This document shows, piece by piece, positions 52,315 through 59,192 of a DNA stretch of 64,000 nucleotides (position 1 is the first letter of the stretch; each line of letters begins with the position of its first letter). Below the pieces are notes generated by a model, which saw nothing but the letters and a program-made list of their open reading frames with translations, was not told where the DNA came from and did no database searches. The translations under genes were made by a program, and so were the position numbers. This DNA comes from Limnohabitans sp. (GTDB lineage Bacteria > Pseudomonadota > Gammaproteobacteria > Burkholderiales > Burkholderiaceae_C), in the NCBI RefSeq assembly GCF_023910625.1, contig NZ_JAAVVW010000003.1:2170001-2234000 (forward strand), given 5' to 3'.

Positions 52315-52935
52315 CGCACCGCCGTGGCGCCGTTGAAGACTTTGAACATGTTCAACATCAGTTTTGGCTGAGATGGCAAGTCTCGCCGTCTCCAAGCGGC
52401 CGACGCAGAACTGAAGGCGGTTGAGCGACATGACTTCGATGCGCTGTTCCTTCAAGAAGTCCACGAGTTGGGTGACACTGAAAACGCCTGGCGGAATCTC
52501 GGTCTTGAACTCAGCTTCGCCAGTGAATGCGACGACCGACGTCACCGCTGTTGGTGGGAGGAAGTCGATCAGGTCCTGAACCGCTCGGACATGGCGAATG
52601 TTCTGGAAGATTGGGTTCTGGAACCTGAACTTCCTCTTGAACAAAACTTGAGTCCACTGCGCGTGCTTCGGATTGGCAAAGATCCAGCCCTTGTAGTCCT
52701 TGGTCTCAATGACAAAGATGCCGAACCTCGAGACCAAGATGTGATCGATCTGGGTTGTACCGTCCTTGAGCTGGAGGGTCACATGATTCATCAAGTGGTA
52801 GTCCGGAGGCTGAAAGCTGGTTCGGATGACCTTGGCCAATAGCGCTTCACCTCGGTTCTGAAACCGTGCGGCGCGGAAGCGACCAAGTAGGTAGCCAACC
52901 GAGAGTGCAAGGACTATGTAGAGGAGGGTGGTCAC
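52309..52935 (-). CDS. NERD-domain protein, membrane-anchored
   Basis: A 208-residue protein. An N-terminal hydrophobic helix (LLYIVLALSVGYLLGRF) precedes a NERD nuclease-related domain with TQIDHILVSRFGIFVIETKD (the D and the E-x-K of the fold) and YKGWIF. Some NERD proteins act in DNA processing or defence. The stop codon lies inside the GTTAGGC core at 52308-52314, so the coding sequence uses the attC edge as its end. Confidence 0.82.
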   Translation of the reverse strand: MTTLLYIVLALSVGYLLGRFRAARFQNRGEALLAKVIRTSFQPPDYHLMNHVTLQLKDGTTQIDHILVSRFGIFVIETKDYKGWIFANPKHAQWTQVLFKRKFRFQNPIFQNIRHVRAVQDLIDFLPPTAVTSVVAFTGEAEFKTEIPPGVFSVTQLVDFLKEQRIEVMSLNRLQFCVGRLETARLAISAKTDVEHVQSLQRRHGGAA

Positions 52936-52951
52936 GTGGGTTCTGTGTGCG

Positions 52952-53065
52952 GCCTAACGTGCGAGTTAACCGGAGCAGTGGGGTATGACGACGTTTGGGG
53001 CAGAATGAAATGGAGCCCCAAACGGCGGCATGCCCCACTGCTCCCGGTTGAACGAATGGTTAGGC
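52952..53065 (-). other. attC site 3
   Basis: Cores GCCTAAC (52952-52958) and GTTAGGC (53059-53065); inner arms GTTAACCGGAGCAGTGGGG against CCCCACTGCTCCCGGTTGAAC and TTTGGGGC against GCCCCAAA. 114 bp. It belongs to the cysteine-repeat cassette. Confidence 0.92.
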
Positions 53066-53126
53066 CTCATTGAACGGGCGGCTGCGCTACGGACTTGGAT
53101 CATTTCAATGCTGTCTCTTCGTTTAC

Positions 53127-53516
53127 TTAACGGCTCAAGGGCGAAGCGCATAACTCGATTGCGCCGCCTTTCGTTTGTCCGAGTCCTCCGCGCGAGGGAT
53201 GCTCCCAAGCCTTTTCAAAGCACTTCGTAGCATTCAGAGCATTGGTTGTACCCTTGCACAGTTTCACAGCTTGGCCACGATTCAGGCCAAGTCCGCCTCG
53301 ATCAGGGTGTTCCCAAGCCTTTTCAAAGCATTGGGTAACCTCAGAAGCATTCGTTGTTGCGGCGCATAAGTCGGTCGCCAGTCCTCGGGGTAGACCTAGC
53401 CCTCCATCATCAGGATGCTTCCATGCCTTCTCAAAGCACTTGGTGGCCTCGTTCGAAAACGCCGGCAGGCTGGCATAGATTGAGGTTGTAAGTACGAAGA
53501 TCAGTTCACGCTTCAT
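53127..53516 (-). CDS. Exported protein with three cysteine-containing repeats
   Basis: A 129-residue protein: a short signal peptide (MKRELIFVLTTSIYASLPAF) followed by three tandem repeats of about 34 residues with the consensus CFEKAW-(E/K)HP-x-x-GGLGL-x-(R/K)G-x-A-x-x-LC. Each repeat has two cysteines, one before FEKAW and one in LC, which could form a disulfide in the periplasm. I know no named family for it. The start at 53516 is chosen for the signal peptide; the upstream extension would hide it. Confidence 0.7.
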   Translation of the reverse strand: MKRELIFVLTTSIYASLPAFSNEATKCFEKAWKHPDDGGLGLPRGLATDLCAATTNASEVTQCFEKAWEHPDRGGLGLNRGQAVKLCKGTTNALNATKCFEKAWEHPSRGGLGQTKGGAIELCASPLSR

Positions 53517-53615
53517 TGATCGGCGCGCCCTTTCAGATTTCGTTCGGACTGGCATGTCCGACAGCAGAGATCGTGGACGAGTTCAAGCGCATCAATTGCA
53601 TGGTTGGCGCTCCGC

Positions 53616-53855
53616 CTACTTCTTCTTAGTCTGTGCGAGTGCTGATCCAGCAGCTGACTTTGAGGCTGCACCGGTTCTCCCATCTCTCAAAACAGCCGAG
53701 GCAGCCTTAGCCGCTCTTGCTGAAGTTGCCTTTGGTGGAGAAACCTGAGATAGAGAACTGCCTGCAGCACTCTTTGACGCCTTGCCGGTCGAAGTACTGG
53801 AAAGAACGCTCGAAGCCTTTCGAGCAACACGTGAGCTAGTCACTTTTGTAGCCAT
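53616..53855 (-). CDS. Small Lys/Ala/Ser-rich protein with two internal repeats
   Basis: A 79-residue basic protein made of two related halves (SRVARKASSVLSSTSTGKAS KSAAGSSLSQ and ARAAKAASAVLRDGRTGAAS KSAAGSALAQTK). This type of short protein with A-x-x-L-S-Q repeats is seen in other bacteria and in integron cassettes without a known function; the composition recalls nucleoid-associated or phasin-like helices. No clear attC separates it from the cysteine-repeat gene; a degenerate site may lie near 53520-53605. Confidence 0.6.
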   Translation of the reverse strand: MATKVTSSRVARKASSVLSSTSTGKASKSAAGSSLSQVSPPKATSARAAKAASAVLRDGRTGAASKSAAGSALAQTKKK

Positions 53856-53973
53856 AGTTGACTCCCAAAATCAGTTGATTGAAGGTGCAGTATCGCTGAT
53901 GCGGTGGATTAATTTGGGCTACGGGGCTTAGTGGTTGCTTTTTCGTGGTGGCGCACCACATCAATTCCATGAG

Positions 53974-54098
53974 GCCTAACGCAGAGTTAACCGGGCGACG
54001 ACGGGTGGACGCCTTACCCGCGAGGCGCAGGGTAGACAGAGCGCGCCTCGCGGGCAAGGTAGCCAGCCGTTGGCGCTCCGGTAGAACGACCGTTAGGC
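53974..54098 (-). other. attC site 4
   Basis: Cores GCCTAAC (53974-53980) and GTTAGGC (54092-54098) around long complementary arms (GCCTTACCCGCGAGGCGC against GCGCCTCGCGGGCAAGGT). 125 bp. It belongs to the cassette of the membrane protein. Confidence 0.92.
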
Positions 54099-54099
54099 T

Positions 54100-55095
54100 T
54101 CACATCAGCTTCTCTAGCTTGGCCGAAATGATCCCTAAGATGATTGATCCGACTGCGCCAAGGGTAAGTTGTAGCCATGCTCGCGGCTTTGCAGACGATG
54201 CCTCAGCGATTAGCTTTTCATCGCCTTTATTCAGCTTTAAGTAGGAGAGAACTGGATAAGTGTCGATTGCCACTTCGATGAACTCAGCAAAGAATCGAGT
54301 AAGTGACAAGACGATGTACGAGCCGCCGACCAGTATGACGATGAAACGCGCTATGGCTTGCGGTGATGCGCTCTGCCCAAGAACTGTCGGTATGGCCTGT
54401 AGCGCGAACCCGACGATAATCGCGGATACTGCAAGTCGGGCAACCTCCGGAATTCGGTGTGAGTGTTGTCGAAGAAGTTGAAGTAGTTGCGATTTCGGAG
54501 TGGACTTGCACCCTGCAATCCACTCGTCAAACGCTTCAAGAAAACCGCGAGCGACTACGTAGTCTGCGTAGTCAACAGTAACTTCGGCAGCACTTCCTGC
54601 CATGTAGCCGATGAATCGGCCGCGCATGAAGGGCGGCGCTTCCTCTTCCATTTGCTTGATAGCAGCTACCCGCGAAGTAAGTCGTGCGGTTACTACATAC
54701 TCCTGCGGGCGCTCCAGTCCAGCCGGGATGATCGAGAAGTTGTACTTGAAGACGACATTGACGGAGGGACTTGTAGCGTTTCCGTTGTAGAGGCGGAAAC
54801 GCTCAAACGACGTGAAGACTTCCTTTCGCTCTTTCTCGTGGAAGACGGAGACAGACTCATTTCGTGCCACTACGTGATGGACATCGCAGAGCTGCGAAAC
54901 CTTGTGATGCAGTTGCTCGAGGTCGGAGAATTCAACAAGGATGTTCTCTGAGTACCGCTTGCGAATCTGCTCTGTTCTTCCGGTCACCTGATGGTAGATG
55001 TCCTGATAGACCTTCAGAGGCACTTGTGTGTGGGACTGGCCGACGCGGACTGCGCGACCGTTCCCAGCGTCTTCGTGTTCGATGATTTCACTCAT
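54100..55095 (-). CDS. Membrane protein of unknown function
   Basis: A 331-residue protein. The first two thirds are soluble and mixed alpha/beta (for example NVVFKYNFSIIPAGLERPQE and YVVTARLTSRVAAIKQMEEE). The last third holds three hydrophobic helices (VARLAVSAIIVGFALQAIPT, FIVILVGGSYIVLSLTRFFA, LTLGAVGSIILGIISAKL). It ends 1 base from attC site 4. No family is recognised. It is large for a cassette gene and is probably expressed from its own promoter in the 22-base leader or from upstream cassettes. Confidence 0.6.
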   Translation of the reverse strand: MSEIIEHEDAGNGRAVRVGQSHTQVPLKVYQDIYHQVTGRTEQIRKRYSENILVEFSDLEQLHHKVSQLCDVHHVVARNESVSVFHEKERKEVFTSFERFRLYNGNATSPSVNVVFKYNFSIIPAGLERPQEYVVTARLTSRVAAIKQMEEEAPPFMRGRFIGYMAGSAAEVTVDYADYVVARGFLEAFDEWIAGCKSTPKSQLLQLLRQHSHRIPEVARLAVSAIIVGFALQAIPTVLGQSASPQAIARFIVILVGGSYIVLSLTRFFAEFIEVAIDTYPVLSYLKLNKGDEKLIAEASSAKPRAWLQLTLGAVGSIILGIISAKLEKLM

Positions 55096-55117
55096 ACCAA
55101 AATGGTCTCCTTGTGAA

Positions 55118-55187
55118 GCCTAACGTAGAAGTCACCGGCGCTGCGCGGCTTTATCGCGTAGCGTCCGTGTGGACTGCCGGGTTATGC
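55118..55187 (-). other. attC site 5
   Basis: A short (70 bp) site with cores GCCTAAC (55118-55124) and GTTATGC (55181-55187) and arms GGCGCTGCGCGG... and ...GCGTAGCGTCC. Its GTTATGC core matches the core at 56004-56010, as expected if this cassette was inserted there. Confidence 0.8.
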
Positions 55188-55192
55188 CTTGC

Positions 55193-55990
55193 CTAAGCAA
55201 TGCGTACATTTTGAAACCGGACTGACTGCAAATACGGTATGGCATTGAGCCATGCCCCCTGAACGTTGTCACACGCTTCCTGCAGCGCTAAGAACAACAT
55301 AAGCAAGATTCCAGAGTTTGAATCGCAAATGACATGGGTGCCCGCAACTGGCGGTTGTTGCGTGTTTAGAGTCATCGGCGAGTTGTCCAGCTTAACGAAA
55401 CCTTTCTGCAAGAGAAACACACCATCCAGCGCCGTTCCAGGCACCGATACGCGATTGCCTGAGTTCCATATCGGTAGCGGTATGTTCTGACTTGTGTGCG
55501 AATTCTGTAACCATGAATGAACGGTGTTCATTTGAGCTGGACCAGTGTAGGCCACAACGAAATTCAATATGCGTGGAGGAATCCAGCCAGTGCTAAAGCT
55601 AGTGTTGATATTCGGCGTAAGGCTCTTGGCTGCGTGTGCCGCCTTCACGGATTGATCGATAGCAGCCTGATCAAGAACTGACTTGACTTCAATGGTTGCA
55701 ACGACTGATTCGATCATGAATCCGTTGATCCCGCCTCCGAAGTCCAGCTTCGGATAGTTGGTCTTATAAATGACAATGTCGAATTGGTTGCGGGACGCAC
55801 GCGGCTGCGAATTGGCGTCAATTATTTCACCTGTACCGATTGCTACGTTTGCGCTGAGGTGCCCCTCAAGGAATTTCTTTATGAAGGCTTCTCTTGGAGT
55901 ACCTCGATGCAGCGTATGTCCGGCGTTGGCCGGTATTTGGGAGATGTGGATGAGGGATGTCTCCACAGCATCCATGTGTGACTTCAGCAT
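55193..55990 (-). CDS. DUF6602-type nuclease-like protein
   Basis: A 265-residue protein. The N-terminal half looks like a PD-(D/E)XK nuclease core: HRGTPREAFIKKFLEGHL, GTGEIIDANSQPRASRNQFD then IVIY (Asp), and VVATIEVKSVLDQAAID (E-x-K). Similar DUF6602 proteins are scattered in bacteria and may be restriction-like or defence nucleases. It is the cassette nearest the presumed recombination platform and so the most recently acquired in the usual model. Confidence 0.7.
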   Translation of the reverse strand: MLKSHMDAVETSLIHISQIPANAGHTLHRGTPREAFIKKFLEGHLSANVAIGTGEIIDANSQPRASRNQFDIVIYKTNYPKLDFGGGINGFMIESVVATIEVKSVLDQAAIDQSVKAAHAAKSLTPNINTSFSTGWIPPRILNFVVAYTGPAQMNTVHSWLQNSHTSQNIPLPIWNSGNRVSVPGTALDGVFLLQKGFVKLDNSPMTLNTQQPPVAGTHVICDSNSGILLMLFLALQEACDNVQGAWLNAIPYLQSVRFQNVRIA

Positions 55991-56003
55991 CGGGAGTCCT
56001 TAG

Positions 56004-56099
56004 GCATAACGTGATGTAGATCGCAAAACCTGGTTGATACACCCGGCCCGTGTCGATACATCTTTTTGTTGAAATCGTTGCAAGCGGCTCACGCCATGG
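56004..56099. repeat. Terminal core site plus 69-bp repeat, right copy
   Basis: On the minus strand GTTATGC (56010-56004) marks the upstream edge of the first cassette. Directly beyond it lies the right copy (56031-56099) of the 69-bp repeat found at 48541. This sequence is in the position expected for an attI remnant, but no integrase gene adjoins it. Confidence 0.6.
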
Positions 56100-56391
56100 G
56101 GTTAAGGCCAAGCACTGTATGTGCATGCAGGTATAAATTTACTGCCCAAACCCGGCATCTAACCCCTTACACCGCACCATCCAGCACAGCAGGTCCGAAA
56201 CGCCACACTATACCCAAAAAAATACAAAAATTTAGCTATAAATCACCTTTGAGCATAAACCCCCATGCGCCCCCTCAACCCCACCCCAACCCCCAACCAA
56301 AGCTGGGCATAATCATTCACGCCCCCGCTGGCCACCCCGCCCAAACGCCCCTCCGGCAAACCGCCAAAAACAACAATCAGCCCCCGCACAG
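56100..56391. other. AT- and C-rich intergenic region
   Basis: No gene is seen. It has A-runs near 56216-56236 and a strongly C-rich strand from 56260 to 56350. GCATAATC near 56306 could be a -10 element for the hsdM fragment. Confidence 0.4.
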
Positions 56392-56793
56392 ATGACTGCC
56401 AACGCCTTCCACAACATCGCGCAAATTGAAACCAGCCTGTGGGAAGCCGCCGATCAGCTCCGTGCCAACTCCAACCTCACGGCCACCGAATATTCCATGC
56501 CGGTGTTGGGCGTGATTTTTTTGCGGCACGCCACCAACCGTTACCAGACCGCGCTGCAAGCCATTGAGGCCGCGCAGGCGGCGGGCACCATGCCAAAGCG
56601 TCCCTTGGTCAAAGGCGACTTCATCAAGCGCCGCGCTTTGATGCTGCCCGAGGCCGCACGCTACGACACCTTGCTCAACCTGCCTTCGGGGGCCAGTCTG
56701 GGCGGTGCACTGGTCGCGGCCGTGCATGCGATCGTGGCCGACTTGGCTTGCGTCTCGGGTTGTATGTTCGTGCAGAGCAGCCACTTCATCTGA
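56392..56793 (+). pseudogene. Type I restriction methyltransferase HsdM, N-terminal fragment
   Basis: The first 125 residues match the N-terminal helical domain of HsdM: NIAQIETSLWEAADQLRANS, TEYSMPVLGVIFLRHATNRY, FIKRRALMLPEAARYDTLLN LPSG and ALVAAVHAIVADL. Normal HsdM is about 500 residues; here the sequence turns unrelated after residue 124 and stops at 56793. The SAM-binding and NPPF catalytic motifs are lost. Another HsdM end (C-terminal) lies at 10679. Confidence 0.82.
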
Positions 56794-56823
56794 AAAATAG
56801 TGTCTGCGTGCTACATTGATCCC

Positions 56824-57081
56824 ATGTTGTTCAGCACACGTTTCAATTTGCCTGTTGTATTGACCATGCACGCCCGCAAACGGTTGCTTGATCGTGCTAT
56901 TTCCATCGAGGAGCTGATGCAAGTGATTGACACTGGTGAAACACGGTTCAAAGACCCAACCCATCTGTGGGCGTATAAAAATCTCCCTGGGCGAACTGAT
57001 AATTTGGTCTGTGCGGTGCTGGTCCTCTAAGACGCCGTGGTCGTTAAAACCGTCATGCACGAATTTGTATTGGAGGATTAA
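56824..57081 (+). pseudogene. DUF4258 toxin-like protein with premature stop
   Basis: DUF4258 proteins are small RelE-like putative toxins paired with DUF2283 antitoxins. The frame reads FNLPVVLTMHARKRLLDRAI SIEELMQVIDTGE and TDNLVCAVLVL, then TAA at 57028. The same frame continues with the family C-terminus DAVVVKTVMHEFVLED to a second stop at 57081, 3 bases before the antitoxin start. A GAA-to-TAA change is the simplest explanation. The truncated protein lacks the last 17 residues. Confidence 0.72.
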
Positions 57082-57084
57082 CCC

Positions 57085-57282
57085 ATGAAAACCACCTACT
57101 ACGACCAAGATGACATCTTGGTGATTCATCTCTCGGATAAACCCATTGCACGCGAGGTGTCGCAGGACTGGAACACGCATGTCAGCTACGCAGCTGATGG
57201 CACAGCCGTAGAAGTTGTCGTGTTGGACGCCAGAGCCAACGGCGCACTCCCGGTAGAAATCCTCCACGGCCAAGCCGCCTGA
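57085..57282 (+). CDS. DUF2283 antitoxin-like protein
   Basis: A 65-residue protein with the DUF2283 pattern: TTYYDQDDILVIHLSDKPIA followed by HVSYAADGTAVEVVVLDA. Such proteins are encoded right after DUF4258 proteins and are thought to neutralise them. It is complete with a good ribosome site (GGAGG, 57072-57076). With the partner broken, the antitoxin may be the only working half. Confidence 0.8.
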   Translation: MKTTYYDQDDILVIHLSDKPIAREVSQDWNTHVSYAADGTAVEVVVLDARANGALPVEILHGQAA

Positions 57283-57306
57283 TTGACTATCCCCCCATAC
57301 CTGTCA

Positions 57307-57396
57307 ATGCCCGAGCCACCCTACACGCCGCAAGACAAAGTGGACGTGGCGCAATTGGTTTACCAGCACATTCGGCAGCAGAGCTTGCGGGCATAG
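57307..57396 (+). pseudogene. Possible C-terminal tail of a type I restriction subunit HsdR
   Basis: A 29-codon frame reads MPEPPYTPQDKVDVAQLVYQ HIRQQSLRA and ends TAG at 57394. The pattern (a PPYT-x-x-D-x-x-DVA-x-x-VY stretch and a short basic end) resembles the extreme C-terminus of HsdR proteins. Close to the hsdM fragment it fits a decayed hsd operon. The match is too short to be sure. Confidence 0.35.
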
Positions 57397-57441
57397 GCAA
57401 GCGGGTTTCAATTCAACGGGAATGTGGCTTTTATGTAGGCG

Positions 57442-57488
57442 ATTGCGGTGAATATGCCGCTTATTCACCGCAATATTTGCGGTGAAAG
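57442..57488. promoter_or_regulatory. Operator-like repeats upstream of the second Fic gene
   Basis: ATTGCGGTGAATA (57442-57454) and TATTCACCGCAAT (57462-57474) form a perfect 13-bp inverted repeat with a 7-base spacer. A third half-site, ATTTGCGGTGAAAG, follows at 57475-57488. It lies 150 bases before the Fic gene, the nearest DNA-binding candidate. Confidence 0.6.
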
Positions 57489-57637
57489 ATGGATGTCAAC
57501 GCCTCGATAAGTCGGATTGCACGACACTATGACTTGCAAGGGTGACACTTTGAGCGACATAATGCCCCTAAATACTGTCGCTCTTAGTCACGCTTTCCCA
57601 CTTAAGTGAGACAAATGACCCCTTAACAGGCCACCCC

Positions 57638-59077
57638 ATGCCCCGCATCACCCCCGCCGACGAATTGCAACTGATCGAATCCATCGTGGCCGCGCACCCC
57701 GGTGGGATTGGCATTGCCGAGATCGAGGCGGCCATGGCACAGCGACAAGGCGGGTCGCTGAACCGTCGCACTTTGCAACGCCGCTTGCTCAAACTCATCG
57801 ATGCGCAGCGGATCGCGTCTGAGGGGCAGAGCATTGCGCTGGTTTACAAGCCGGTGGCGCATGCTTGGGCGCAGCTTGCGGGCAGTAGCGGTGGTGGGGG
57901 CGTCATTACTCCTGAGGGCGTGGCCGAGGCGGAGCCCGATCTGCCGGTCTCGCCAGCGGGGGCCAGCATCCGTGATCGGGTCCGGCAGCCGTTGATGCAC
58001 CGCCGCCCGGTGGGTTATCGGCGCGAGTTTCTAGAGGCGTATCAGCCGCGTGTCACGTTTTATTTGCCAGCTGCGCTGCGCAGCCAGCTGCACGAGATGG
58101 GCCGCACGCCCGCCAACGAACGACCCGCAGGCACCTACGCCCGCGACATCTTGAGCCGGTTGCTGGTGGATTTGTCGTGGGCTTCATCGCGGCTGGAGGG
58201 CAACACCTACAGCCGCCTGGACACGCAAAACCTGATCGAGCATGGACAGGCCGCGAAGGGCAAGGACGCCATCGAAACGCAGATGATCCTGAACCACAAA
58301 GCCGCCATCGAGATGCTGATCGAGGACACCGATGAGGTGGGCTTTGATGCCTTCACGTTCAAAAATCTGCATGCCGTGTTGTCGCAAGACTTGATGCGCG
58401 ACCCGCAGGCCAGTGGCCGTCTGCGTCGGCGCTCGGTGGAGATTTCGGGCACGGTGTTTCACCCCGTCGCCATGCCCCAGGTGATTGAAGATTGTTTTGA
58501 GCTGTTGCTGAGCAAAGCCGCCGCCATTCCCGATCCGTTTGAGCAGGCGTTTTTCCTCATGGTGCAGCTGCCGTATTTGCAGCCTTTTGAAGATGTGAAC
58601 AAACGCGTGTCGCGCATTGGCGCCAACTTGCCGCTGATCCAGCACAACCTGTGCCCCTTGTCGTTCATCGACGTGCCCGAGCGGGCGTACATCGAAGGCA
58701 CTTTGGGCGTGTATGAATTCAACGAGGTCGATTTGTTGCGCGACGTGTTTGTGTGGGCGTATGAACGCTCTTGCCAGCGTTATCTGGCCATCACCCAAAC
58801 CATGGTGGAGCCGAACCCCCTCAAAATCAAATACCGCGAAGCGCTGATTCAGGCCGTGCAGGCGGTGGTCAAGGGCCTGCAAGCGCCCAGCCCAGAGGTG
58901 CTGGCCACCGTGGTGGCGCGCATGCAGGTACCCGCAGCAGACCAGGACGCGTTCACCCGCATGCTGGCCGAGGCGCTGCACCAGTTGCACGAAGGCAGCG
59001 TGGCCCGCTACCGGCTGCGTCGCTCTGAATACCTGGCTTGGAAGTTGGCTTGCTCGGGTGGTGGCGATCACCTGTAA
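57638..59077 (+). CDS. Fic-family protein with N-terminal winged helix and QPFEDVNKR motif
   Basis: A 479-residue protein. An N-terminal winged helix (AAHPGGIGIAEIEAAMAQRQ, then LNRRTLQRRLLKLIDAQRI) precedes a Fic domain. The inhibitory-type motif SSRLEGN is present near residue 188. The loop reads LQPFEDVNKRVSR, so the usual catalytic His (HPFxDxNxR) is Gln. AMP transfer may be impaired, or the protein may act as a regulator. Its DNA-binding domain and the repeats at 57442 suggest autoregulation. Confidence 0.85.
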   Translation: MPRITPADELQLIESIVAAHPGGIGIAEIEAAMAQRQGGSLNRRTLQRRLLKLIDAQRIASEGQSIALVYKPVAHAWAQLAGSSGGGGVITPEGVAEAEPDLPVSPAGASIRDRVRQPLMHRRPVGYRREFLEAYQPRVTFYLPAALRSQLHEMGRTPANERPAGTYARDILSRLLVDLSWASSRLEGNTYSRLDTQNLIEHGQAAKGKDAIETQMILNHKAAIEMLIEDTDEVGFDAFTFKNLHAVLSQDLMRDPQASGRLRRRSVEISGTVFHPVAMPQVIEDCFELLLSKAAAIPDPFEQAFFLMVQLPYLQPFEDVNKRVSRIGANLPLIQHNLCPLSFIDVPERAYIEGTLGVYEFNEVDLLRDVFVWAYERSCQRYLAITQTMVEPNPLKIKYREALIQAVQAVVKGLQAPSPEVLATVVARMQVPAADQDAFTRMLAEALHQLHEGSVARYRLRRSEYLAWKLACSGGGDHL

Positions 59078-59192
59078 CTTTTTGCCGCGCCGCAACGAAC
59101 TGCAAGATGATCGGCGTTATGGTTCACTGTTGTTGATGGCGCCGATTTCGCCCCACTCGCCACGCCATTGCCCATTTTGGAGTTCCCCTTTC

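Larger units (their letters stand above)
50458..56010 (-). mobile_element. Integron gene-cassette array without integrase (CALIN)
   Basis: Five convincing attC-like sites (RYYYAAC...GTTRRRY pairs enclosing inverted repeats) and one half-site separate eight small minus-strand genes. Each site lies at the 3' end of the gene to its right, the normal cassette arrangement, so the array reads right to left and an integrase would be expected beyond 56010. None is found in the window. Gene content (acetyltransferase, NERD, repeat proteins, hypothetical proteins) is typical of chromosomal integrons. Base composition is lower in GC than in the flanks. Confidence 0.85.

Noticed and set aside
53836..54057. 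73-codon minus frame covering attC site 4
   Set aside because: It reads through the palindromic recombination site and has no conserved sequence; the site explains the region.
50458..56010. CRISPR-like spacing of repeats in the accessory region
   Set aside because: The repeated elements are variable-length palindromic attC sites between genes, not short identical repeats with spacers, and no cas genes are present.
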